NCBI GenBank assembly: GCA_002710265.1
Contig: PAJW01000024.1
Location: 36,372-43,111, forward strand
Length of the DNA: 6,740 bases
Direction: 5' to 3'
From: Gammaproteobacteria bacterium
Lineage (GTDB): Bacteria; Pseudomonadota; Gammaproteobacteria; Magnimaribacterales; D2472
The position numbers were made by a program, and so were the translations under genes. Positions 1 through 6,678 of this stretch are shown here, in pieces. Numbering within the stretch: the stretch's first letter is position 1; the number at the start of each line of letters is the position of its first letter. A model generated the notes under the pieces. It searched no databases and was not told the DNA's origin. It saw only the letters and a list, made by a program, of their open reading frames with translations.

Positions 1-518
1 GGTGCAAAGCCAAAACCATCTGACCCAAGAACTGAGCCATGTTGTATCAATGAATCTTGACCAATAGTTACATTTTTAACAATCGAACAATTAGCATTTA
101 TTATTACATTTTTTTCAATTTTACAATTTGGGCCAATAAAAACATTTGGGCCAATATATACATTCTCACTTATATCGGAATTTTCAGAAATTACTGCAGA
201 TGGATGTATAAAAGGAAGTTCATAATCAGAAGTTTTAAATAAATGTGTTAGCTTTGCGAATGCTAAATATGGGTCTTCACACTTTAAATAATTGCCATCT
301 AAATTTTTAGTTTCAAATTCAGAAGGAACTATAAATGCAGCAGCTTTGGAAGTAACTAAATGATTTTTATATTTTTGATTTGCAAAAAAGGTTATTGAGG
401 AATCATTGGAATTTGAAATCGTAGCTATGTTGTCTACAACACAGCTAGGATTTCCTTCTAGTTTTGCACCTAGTACTCTTTCTAATTCTGCTAAATTAAA
501 GCTTATAGGCTTCGACAC
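1..518 (-). CDS. lpxD: LpxD, UDP-3-O-(3-hydroxyacyl)glucosamine N-acyltransferase (5' part; runs off the window)
   Basis: LpxD transfers a 3-hydroxyacyl chain from acyl carrier protein to the 2-amino group of UDP-3-O-acylglucosamine, the third step of lipid A synthesis, in the cytoplasm as a homotrimer. The window holds 172 codons from a GTG start; the C-terminal half is missing. The N-terminal uridine-binding domain is visible, with FFANQKYK at about residues 44-51 (E. coli has FLANPKY there) and a DPYLAFAKL stretch near 88-96. A left-handed beta-helix of hexapeptide repeats begins at HPSAVI and continues through VYIGPNVFIGPN and VTIGQDSLIQHG to the conserved GSDGFGFA at the window edge. The catalytic histidine, in the IAHNV-type motif of the family, would lie beyond position 1. 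The GTG shares its G with the TAG stop of skp (TAGTG). Only a weak GAG precedes it, so translation is probably coupled to skp. Identification is firm from motifs and neighbours. Confidence 0.95.
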   Translation of the reverse strand, partial: MSKPISFNLAELERVLGAKLEGNPSCVVDNIATISNSNDSSITFFANQKYKNHLVTSKAAAFIVPSEFETKNLDGNYLKCEDPYLAFAKLTHLFKTSDYELPFIHPSAVISENSDISENVYIGPNVFIGPNCKIEKNVIINANCSIVKNVTIGQDSLIQHGSVLGSDGFGFA

Positions 519-1054
519 TACTCAGACTGAGAGTCCGCTCCAGCATTTGCAACATCTAACATTGAAGTAACATCATCAGTTAAATCTAAAGCAGGATCGC
601 TGAAGAGCATTGTCTCATTTTTTGCTAACAGTACTTTAATTTGCTTTGCTGTAATAAGTTCGCTTATTATTTTTTGCATTGCTGCACCGCTATCAGCAAA
701 AATCTTTTGGGCAGTTTCTTCTTGTGCTTGCTGAATTTTTCCAGCTAAAAATTCAAGGTCTTTTCCTTTATCTTGAATATCTTTCTGCATTTTAGCCACT
801 TCTTCTTGAGATAAAGTTTCAAGTTCTTTTTGAAGCTTCTCTGCAATGGATTGTCTTTCAGCTTGAAGTGCTTGTGCTTCTTCTAGATTTGAAGAGTAAT
901 CAGGATCTTCTTCTAAAGCCTTGAAAGCATCAGCAGCTGCCTGTGTAGACAAAACTGCAGTTCTCATATCAATAACAGCAACACCCTCTACAGCAAATAT
1001 TGGCGCTGCAAAGAATAAAAATGTTACTAAATAAATTTTTACAATGTTTTTCAT
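518..1054 (-). CDS. skp: Skp/OmpH-family periplasmic chaperone
   Basis: Skp is a periplasmic trimer that holds unfolded outer-membrane proteins between coiled-coil tentacles and delivers them to the BAM complex. The 178-residue product starts with a Sec signal peptide: MKNIVK, then a hydrophobic run, ending PIFA with likely cleavage after A21. The mature chain opens with VAVIDMRTAVL, the first beta-strand of the OmpH fold. Residues about 45-115 are Gln/Glu/Lys-rich and heptad-like, as expected for the tentacle helices. The body is completed by FSDPALDLTDDVTSML at 151-166, matching the family's C-terminal 'dITd.V...L' signature. Length is close to E. coli Skp (161). The mature chain counts about 31 Asp/Glu against 15 Lys/Arg, unlike the basic E. 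coli protein. The ATG has a good Shine-Dalgarno sequence. It sits between bamA and lpxD, its usual place. Confidence 0.93.
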   Translation of the reverse strand: MKNIVKIYLVTFLFFAAPIFAVEGVAVIDMRTAVLSTQAAADAFKALEEDPDYSSNLEEAQALQAERQSIAEKLQKELETLSQEEVAKMQKDIQDKGKDLEFLAGKIQQAQEETAQKIFADSGAAMQKIISELITAKQIKVLLAKNETMLFSDPALDLTDDVTSMLDVANAGADSQSE

Positions 1055-1059
1055 ATGTA

Positions 1060-1065
1060 CCCCTT
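1060..1065 (-). promoter_or_regulatory. Ribosome binding site of skp
   Basis: AAGGGG on the minus strand lies 5 nt before the ATG of skp (TACAT spacer). It is one of only two strong Shine-Dalgarno sequences in the window and supports the chosen start. It lies in the 36-nt bamA-skp gap, the longest non-coding stretch here. No hairpin followed by a T-run and no convincing promoter is visible in that gap. Confidence 0.75.
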
Positions 1066-1090
1066 ATTGGATTTGAACATTTTATATTAA

Positions 1091-3511
1091 CTAGAAAACA
1101 TTTCCTACTGTAAATTGGAATTCTTCTGTTCTCTCTTGTGGACCAGCATTAGTTGGTTTTGATATTGCAAAGCTCATTGGACCAAACCCAGTTATCCAAG
1201 TTACTCCTACGCCATAGGAATATCTTAAGTCGTCCACAGATGCCTTGTAGCAGTTTATTTGATAATTCTTACAATTGTCAGAAAAAACATTACCAAAATC
1301 GAAGAAAAAAGCTGATCTCATTGAGCGTTGATCTTCAATGAATGGTAATTTAAAAATAAGTTGGAGACTTCCTTCTATTTTGATATTTCCACCTATTGGT
1401 GCGTCTCTATACCTTGATGTGTTATTGGCATATGGATTTATGTATGGACTATCCAGCTCTCCATCTCCATCGGTATCGATTAAATTAGGACAGGTTTCCT
1501 CAGCATAATTAAATTCATAACAAGGTGCATCAGTACTTCTTGGTCCAAGAGTATTAGATTCGAATCCTCTCAAAGACCTAGGACCACCAGCATAAAAATT
1601 TTGGAAAAATGGAGTTTCTTCTGTTTCACCATATGCGCTCAAATAACCAAACTCCCCTTGGAAACCAAATATTAAAGAAGACGATAAAGGTTGATAATAT
1701 CTTTGTCTTAAGTTTAATCTGTAGTAACTTAAGTCACTGCCTGGGATTGTTGTGCTTAAGCTCAAGACAGTTGAGGCACCAGCGGTTGGAAATAAGCCTC
1801 TGTTTAGAGTAACAGTTTGCCAAGACAACCCTGCTGTTAAAGTTTCAAAAATATTTCCTTCTGCTGCAACAAAATCATATATTTCTCTTGCTGGCAAAGA
1901 GCCAACATCAATATCAGTTTTATCATATGTAACATTAAAGCTTAATCTCTGAGTATCGGAAATTGGGTAACCAAACTGAGCGCCGAAACCGTTAGAGTTT
2001 GTAAGATAATTGGCTATGTTAAATTCACCGTAATCAGTTTCTCTAAAATAAATGTTATAGCCCAAGCTAACTGCATCTTTTGTTGCATATGGATTTAAGA
2101 AAGAAATATTATATGTTTCACTATAAATACTCTTATTTATACCAATTCCGACTGTATTTCCTGTGCCAAGAAAATTTTGTTCTTGAAGGTTAAACCCCAG
2201 CATAAGACCGAAATCACTATATCCAATATTTCCACCTAAACTTCCAGTCGTTTCTTCTTCAACGCTATACAATACATCTATTTGATCGTCAGTTCCTGGG
2301 ACAGGTACTGTTTCTACAGAGACCTCTTTGAAGTAGCCAAGCCTTTCAAGTCTTATTTTTCCTGCCTCAATACTATTGTCTGAACTCCAAGCACCCTCAA
2401 ATTGTCTCATCTCTCTTCTGAGCACATAGTCTTGCGTAATTTCATTACCTGTAAATAATATTTTTCTTGTATAAGTTTTCTTACCAGGTTGAACATTAAA
2501 AATTAATTTAATCTCGTTTGATTCTTCCTCAATTTGAGGACTGCCTTTTACTTCCGCAAAAGCATAACCTCTGTTGCCCAATACGTTTGTAAAGAATTCT
2601 TCAATTCCTGTGATTGATGCTTGAGAATAGGTTTTATTTTTAAGTGAGTTTGTTATGTCAGTGTAAATATTTTCTTCAAAAGGAATTTCACCAACAACAT
2701 CAACATCAACAATTGTGTATTTTTGACCTTCACTTACATTAAATGTAATAAAAATAGATTTTTTATCTCTAGAAAGGCTAATTTGAGATGATTCGATTGA
2801 GAATTTTAAGTATCCTCTATCACGATAGTAAGATTCTAGGCTCTCAATATCTCCTTTTAGCTTCTCTCTAGAATATTGATCATCATTAGATAAAAATGAA
2901 AAGAATGAGCCCTCAGACAACTCAAAACCATCTAATAATTCATCATCAGTAAATACTTCATTGCCAAGAATATTTATTTTTTCAATCTTTGCACTCTTTC
3001 CTTCGTCAACTTCAATAAAAACTTCAATCCTATTACGAGGTTTATTTACCTCTTCAATACTAACTGATGCGCCATATCTGCCATTTGAAGCATATGACCT
3101 TACAAGTTCTGATTTTACTTGCTCAAGTGTTGATCTTTTATATACCTCACCCTCTTTAATGCCAACGCCGTCTAAGCTTTCTAAAAGTTGTTCAGACTTT
3201 AAAGCTTTATTACCTGATAAATCAATTGCAGATATTGTTGGTCTTTCAATGACACTTATTATTAAAGTATTTCCATCTTTTGCTATTTGTATATCATCAA
3301 ATTGCTCAGTTGAGAAAAGTGATTTAACTATGTCTGTCGATTTCCTTTGATTTATTCTGTCACCAACGCTTATTGGAATTACATTAAATATACTTCCAGT
3401 GGATACTCTTTGTAAGCCAATTATCCTGATATCGCTTACAAGAAATTCATCAAATGCAGAAGCATGAAAACTTATGAGCATTGAAATGAAAATTAATTTA
3501 AATTTATTCAC
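1091..3511 (-). CDS. bamA: BamA, outer-membrane protein assembly factor (five POTRA domains plus beta-barrel)
   Basis: BamA is the essential Omp85-family core of the BAM complex, which folds beta-barrel proteins into the outer membrane. The 806-residue product (E. coli 810) has a signal peptide ending HASA, with cleavage after about residue 19. The mature N-terminus, VSDIRIIGLQRVSTG, closely resembles E. coli BamA. Five POTRA domains span roughly 22-420; ERPTISAIDLSGNK marks the POTRA1/2 junction and TRKILFTGNEITQDYVLRRE opens POTRA5. The barrel begins at GSLGGNIGYSDFGL and ends with EFQFTVGNVF, a typical C-terminal beta-signal with terminal Phe. The Omp85 loop-6 motif is LRGF at 647-650, followed by ESNTLGP. 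Loop 6 carries a Cys pair (664, 674) and an acidic DTDGDGELD motif. A second Cys pair is at 747 and 754. Translation starts at GTG with AAGGAA upstream; the next in-frame Met (M11) would destroy the signal peptide. Confidence 0.97.
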   Translation of the reverse strand: MNKFKLIFISMLISFHASAFDEFLVSDIRIIGLQRVSTGSIFNVIPISVGDRINQRKSTDIVKSLFSTEQFDDIQIAKDGNTLIISVIERPTISAIDLSGNKALKSEQLLESLDGVGIKEGEVYKRSTLEQVKSELVRSYASNGRYGASVSIEEVNKPRNRIEVFIEVDEGKSAKIEKINILGNEVFTDDELLDGFELSEGSFFSFLSNDDQYSREKLKGDIESLESYYRDRGYLKFSIESSQISLSRDKKSIFITFNVSEGQKYTIVDVDVVGEIPFEENIYTDITNSLKNKTYSQASITGIEEFFTNVLGNRGYAFAEVKGSPQIEEESNEIKLIFNVQPGKKTYTRKILFTGNEITQDYVLRREMRQFEGAWSSDNSIEAGKIRLERLGYFKEVSVETVPVPGTDDQIDVLYSVEEETTGSLGGNIGYSDFGLMLGFNLQEQNFLGTGNTVGIGINKSIYSETYNISFLNPYATKDAVSLGYNIYFRETDYGEFNIANYLTNSNGFGAQFGYPISDTQRLSFNVTYDKTDIDVGSLPAREIYDFVAAEGNIFETLTAGLSWQTVTLNRGLFPTAGASTVLSLSTTIPGSDLSYYRLNLRQRYYQPLSSSLIFGFQGEFGYLSAYGETEETPFFQNFYAGGPRSLRGFESNTLGPRSTDAPCYEFNYAEETCPNLIDTDGDGELDSPYINPYANNTSRYRDAPIGGNIKIEGSLQLIFKLPFIEDQRSMRSAFFFDFGNVFSDNCKNYQINCYKASVDDLRYSYGVGVTWITGFGPMSFAISKPTNAGPQERTEEFQFTVGNVF
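1394..1561 (-). other. BamA extracellular loop 6 segment with Cys pair and calcium-loop-like motif
   Basis: This part of bamA encodes residues 651-706, between the LRGF motif and the IGGN strand that resumes the barrel. C664 and C674 are ten residues apart, the same spacing as the loop-6 disulfide pair of E. coli BamA (C690/C700, from memory). It then has DTDGDGELD at 679-687 (positions 1451-1477), whose alternating Asp/Gly pattern resembles EF-hand or thrombospondin type 3 calcium loops, followed by an Asn/Tyr-rich stretch. Calcium binding is inferred from the motif only. Confidence 0.6.
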
Positions 3512-3516
3512 TAAAG

Positions 3517-3522
3517 TTCCTT
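3517..3522 (-). promoter_or_regulatory. Ribosome binding site of bamA
   Basis: AAGGAA lies 5 nt before the GTG codon at 3511 and decides that start. It begins inside the TAA stop codon of rseP, so a ribosome finishing rseP can reinitiate directly on bamA. The next in-frame start codons downstream lack such a site. Confidence 0.8.
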
Positions 3523-4876
3523 ATATGAATCTTGAAATATCATTAAAAATGGCAAAAATCATAAGCATGCCAACCACTACTGCCCCGCCTGTATAGACAA
3601 GGTTTTCAACTTTTTCAGACAATGGCTTGCCTCGAATAGCCTCAACACCAAGAAGTGTTAATTGTCCGCCATCAAGTACAGGAATTGGCAACAAGTTTAG
3701 AACCGCAAGACTAATACTCAATAAAGCCATTAAATACATAAAAGGTAATAAGCCTGCTTGAGCTGTATTTCCAGCCATCTGAGCAATACCAATTGGACCG
3801 CTTAAATTTTCAGTTCCCATATTTCCAGTTAACATCTTGCCAATGAACTGAAGTGTTTTAATACTTAGGTTGTAAGTTTCATAAAGGCCTTTATTCAAAG
3901 ATTGTATAAAAGTTCTAGAAGTTCCAAATGATACGCCAAGAATCCCAAAATTAACCCCATCTTTTCTAGTCGAGCCAATAGCTACAGGAAGATAAAAAGT
4001 TTCTTTGCCTCTTTGAATTTGAAAATCAAGATTTGTATTTGGATTTTCAGACACTATCGACCTAATTTGATCAGCATATAAAATTTTCTCATTTCCAATG
4101 CTTAATACTTTATCATTTGCTCTTAATTCTCCAATTTCTGCAGGACCGCCAGGAATGACAGAACCAATAAAAGGCCTCATCTTATATTCAATATCTACCC
4201 CAAGATATTTAACCGGATTATTTTGTGATTCTGAGGTTGGTAAAAAATTAGTAACTAATATTTCGACATTTATAGGTCGCTGTTCTTCCGGTCTTAAGAT
4301 TCTAAATTTCAATGGTCCCGAAAAACCTGCGTATGACAATAACTCAAGGTTAATGTCTTTAGCATCACTTATTTTTGTTTCATTAATTGATAATATTTGA
4401 TCGCCTTTTTGTAACGATGCATCTGAAGAAAAATAAATATTTTCTTGATTAATGTTATTAATTACAGGAATGTTCTGTGGATCAGGGGTGTTTAAAAATA
4501 TAACAGTAAAAATTAATATTGATAATAGGAAGTTAGCCAATGGTCCAGCAAACATAATTGCTGCTCTTTGCCATTTTGGTTTTGAGTCAAATGTATTTCC
4601 TAATTGTTCTTCGGTTAGTTCTTCTTTGATATCAGGCTCTAATTCAATTAGTTTATTTGTAATCATAGAAACATAACCTCCGAGAGGCACCGCAGATAGA
4701 GCAAATTCAGTTCCATGTTTATCATTTCTTTTATAGAAAACTGGTCCCATGCCTATAGAGAATCTTTGAACATGAACCTTGCACATCCTCGCAACGATAA
4801 AATGGCCAAACTCATGGATTGTTACTAGAACACCAAGCAAAACCAGAAAAGCTGAAAAGTATATTAAGTAAGTCAT
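3521..4876 (-). CDS. rseP: RseP, site-2 intramembrane zinc metalloprotease
   Basis: RseP is an inner-membrane M50 protease. In E. coli it cuts the anti-sigma factor RseA after DegS, freeing sigma E for the envelope stress response, and it also removes leftover signal peptides. The 451-residue length equals the E. coli protein (450). The first membrane segment carries the zinc motif HEFGH at 21-25. It is followed by SIGMGP at 40-45 and VPLGGYV, the membrane-associated beta-loop. A second membrane segment lies at about 105-128. Two periplasmic PDZ domains span roughly 135-210 and 222-305; the second contains GSVIPGGPAE and NDKVLSIGN. The third membrane segment has NLLPIPVLDGG at 394-404, where D402 supplies the third zinc ligand, and a last segment lies at 429-444. 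All catalytic residues are present. The ATG follows dxr by 12 nt with an A-rich leader and no Shine-Dalgarno match. Whether sigma E or RseA exists in this organism cannot be seen here. Confidence 0.97.
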   Translation of the reverse strand: MTYLIYFSAFLVLLGVLVTIHEFGHFIVARMCKVHVQRFSIGMGPVFYKRNDKHGTEFALSAVPLGGYVSMITNKLIELEPDIKEELTEEQLGNTFDSKPKWQRAAIMFAGPLANFLLSILIFTVIFLNTPDPQNIPVINNINQENIYFSSDASLQKGDQILSINETKISDAKDINLELLSYAGFSGPLKFRILRPEEQRPINVEILVTNFLPTSESQNNPVKYLGVDIEYKMRPFIGSVIPGGPAEIGELRANDKVLSIGNEKILYADQIRSIVSENPNTNLDFQIQRGKETFYLPVAIGSTRKDGVNFGILGVSFGTSRTFIQSLNKGLYETYNLSIKTLQFIGKMLTGNMGTENLSGPIGIAQMAGNTAQAGLLPFMYLMALLSISLAVLNLLPIPVLDGGQLTLLGVEAIRGKPLSEKVENLVYTGGAVVVGMLMIFAIFNDISRFI

Positions 4877-4888
4877 ATATCTATTTTT

Positions 4889-6034
4889 TTATGCAATCGA
4901 TTTTACCACCTTATGTGCTTGAATGCGTGTTTGTGCATCAACCTCATTTATTGATTCAATCGACAATTCATTAGACATATTATTATTATCAAAAGTTCGA
5001 TATATCACTTCATAAATTTTTTCAAAAGTTATTTGATCATTCAAGAAGCTTTCAACAGCAACCTCATTTGCAGCATTAAAAACGGCGCCAAGATGACCGC
5101 CCTCATTACAAACCTGTCTAGCAATATTCTGTATCTCTTGCCTGTCATTTGGAAATTCTTGAAAGGTTAAATTTTGTTTACTGAAATCTATCGAATCAAA
5201 ATCAATTGAAAGCCTGTTCTTATTTGATAATGCGTGTGCAATTGGCACTCTCATGTCTGGCATGCTTAGCTGACAAATGCTTGAACCATCAATATAAGTA
5301 ACAATAGAGTGAATAATACTTTGTGGATGAATAACTAAATCAAAATATTTTTCGTCAAGCTCGAATAAATACTTTGCTTCAATTAGCTCAAGACACTTAT
5401 TAACTAGTGTTGCTGAATCAATTGTTACTTTGCTACCCATTTTCCAATTAGGATGATTCAACGCCTCAGATTTACTTACATTTTTTAATTCAGATAACTT
5501 TTTATTTAAGAAAGGTCCTCCTGAGGCTGTGATAGTAATTTTTTTTACATCTTTCGTATCATCTTCACCCAATAGACATTGAAAAATTGCATTATGCTCA
5601 CTATCGATAGGAATAATTTCAGAATTATTGCTTTTAGCTAAAGGTAAAATTATGTCTCCTCCAGCAACTATGCTTTCTTTGTTTGCTAGTAATATTTTTT
5701 TGCCTGTACTTGCTGCAATGTATGCTGCTTTCAGTCCTGCAAAGCCTGAGATAGCGCAAATAATAACATCTACATCTTCGTGATTTATCAAATCAGCTAG
5801 AGCAGAATCTCCATTTATATATTTTGTTGTTATAGCGGGATTTTGATTTTTGAATGCATCACAATCATCGATATAAACATAAGAAGGCGCAAAGTGTTTA
5901 ACGATATTGTTTGCTTCGATAGTATTTTTGTTCAAAGCAATGCCAAAAAGAGATAGCTCAGAATTATTTTGATTTATTACACTTAAAACACTTTTTCCTA
6001 TGCTTCCAGTTGCTCCCAGTAAAAGAATATTCAT
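4889..6034 (-). CDS. dxr: 1-deoxy-D-xylulose 5-phosphate reductoisomerase (IspC)
   Basis: Dxr rearranges and reduces 1-deoxy-D-xylulose 5-phosphate to 2-C-methyl-D-erythritol 4-phosphate with NADPH and a divalent metal, the committed step of the MEP isoprenoid pathway in the cytoplasm. The 381 residues (E. coli 398) show GATGSIGKS at 7-15 for NADPH. LANKES at 116-121 follows. Metal ligands are D144, E146 (in PIDSEHNAIFQ) and E216. Substrate residues are S145, S171 (TASGGPF), H194, S207, N212 and K213. The flexible active-site loop HPNWKMG at 194-200 keeps W197 and M199. NAANEVAV at 320-327 belongs to the C-terminal helical domain. No key residue is missing, so the enzyme should be active. Its ATG overlaps the TGA of cdsA as ATGA, and no Shine-Dalgarno sequence is visible, pointing to translational coupling. 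Its product pathway supplies the isopentenyl units used by UppS in the same operon. Confidence 0.98.
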   Translation of the reverse strand: MNILLLGATGSIGKSVLSVINQNNSELSLFGIALNKNTIEANNIVKHFAPSYVYIDDCDAFKNQNPAITTKYINGDSALADLINHEDVDVIICAISGFAGLKAAYIAASTGKKILLANKESIVAGGDIILPLAKSNNSEIIPIDSEHNAIFQCLLGEDDTKDVKKITITASGGPFLNKKLSELKNVSKSEALNHPNWKMGSKVTIDSATLVNKCLELIEAKYLFELDEKYFDLVIHPQSIIHSIVTYIDGSSICQLSMPDMRVPIAHALSNKNRLSIDFDSIDFSKQNLTFQEFPNDRQEIQNIARQVCNEGGHLGAVFNAANEVAVESFLNDQITFEKIYEVIYRTFDNNNMSNELSIESINEVDAQTRIQAHKVVKSIA

Positions 6035-6678
6035 AATATCTGTGAAAATAGCAATAACATCAGAGGTGTTGCAATAAGGTGAGAGTCCAATCTATCTAAA
6101 ATTCCGCCATGTCCAGGTAAAAAATTTCCAGTATCCTTTATTCCTGACTTTCTTTTGTAGTAACTTATAAACAGATCTCCAAAGAAAGCAAAAAGACAGC
6201 CTAAAATTAGAAAGATAACCACAATGAAATCTAAATTAAACAATTTGCAAATTAAATAGCTATAAAACAAACTTACAATCAAGCCTCCAACTAGGCCCTC
6301 ATAAGTCTTATTCGGGCTTATATGGAGAGCTATTTTATTTTTTCCAAAGTTTGAACCAATAATATATGCAAAGGAATCAAAAATTGCTGTATTGAGAATA
6401 ACCAGCAAGAAAATTATATAAGGAGAAATTAATTCGCTCTGAATAAAGCTTACAAAAATAATTGCAGTAAGACCGAAATTTAAAATTACGAATAAGCCTA
6501 TTAATTTATCTTGAAGATTGTTCTTAATCCATTCATAGAATCCGATAATACAAATAAAAGAAACTACAAAAGAAAAAATCCATATATTTTCAAATGTCAA
6601 AATTAATACAATTGGAATAATCATCGCTACAGAAGTGATAAATCTGCTTATAAGGTTTTTTTTATATTCTTTTTCCAA
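6031..6678 (-). CDS. cdsA: CdsA, phosphatidate cytidylyltransferase (short form)
   Basis: CdsA makes CDP-diacylglycerol from phosphatidic acid and CTP in the inner membrane, the precursor of all major phospholipids. The C-terminal signature runs from S172 to D198: YYKRKSGIKDTG, then LPGHGGILDRLD, including the paired acidic residues D195 and D198. The upstream block DSFAYIIGSNFGK (101-113) and SPNKTYEG (121-128) is also typical. About seven hydrophobic segments can be seen (roughly 13-28, 31-48, 59-79, 83-100, 128-147, 150-171, 200-214). At 215 residues it is well below the usual 260-285; the shortfall lies mainly between GFYEW (46-50) and DSFAY, where about 50 residues stand for the usual 100 or so. 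The start is TTG. An in-frame TGA four codons upstream rules out an earlier start, and the next ATG (M19) falls inside the first membrane helix, after the conserved SRFITS. It overlaps uppS by 17 nt. Confidence 0.93.
   Translation of the reverse strand: MEKEYKKNLISRFITSVAMIIPIVLILTFENIWIFSFVVSFICIIGFYEWIKNNLQDKLIGLFVILNFGLTAIIFVSFIQSELISPYIIFLLVILNTAIFDSFAYIIGSNFGKNKIALHISPNKTYEGLVGGLIVSLFYSYLICKLFNLDFIVVIFLILGCLFAFFGDLFISYYKRKSGIKDTGNFLPGHGGILDRLDSHLIATPLMLLLFSQIL

Noticed and set aside
57..242. Plus-strand open frame of 61 codons at the left edge.
   Set aside because: It lies antisense to lpxD, whose frame has clear family motifs. The Tyr/Ile/Asn-rich translation is what AT-rich antisense sequence gives, and no ribosome binding site stands out.
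1055..1090. The bamA-skp gap as a possible terminator or separate skp promoter.
   Set aside because: It has no inverted repeat with a T-run and no paired -35/-10 boxes; at 36 nt it is well explained as an untranslated leader holding the skp ribosome binding site.
2961..3350. Plus-strand open frame of 129 codons, the longest on that strand.
   Set aside because: It is antisense to the POTRA region of bamA, with a Ser/Leu-rich translation and no recognisable domain. Its length follows from few antisense stops in bamA codons.
3501..3520. GGAACTT upstream of bamA resembles the -35 element of sigma E promoters.
   Set aside because: The GGAA is fully explained as the bamA ribosome binding site, and no TCnnA-type -10 element follows at 15-17 nt; that region is already AT-rich bamA coding sequence.
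4098..4400. Plus-strand open frame of 100 codons.
   Set aside because: It is antisense to the PDZ region of rseP and has no domain, signal or leader of its own.
5539..5546. Runs of eight A on the coding strand in dxr (here) and at the start of cdsA (6656-6663), considered as programmed slippage sites.
   Set aside because: Both genes read intact through the runs, with conserved motifs before and after in dxr. Such runs are expected by chance in AT-rich Lys codons.
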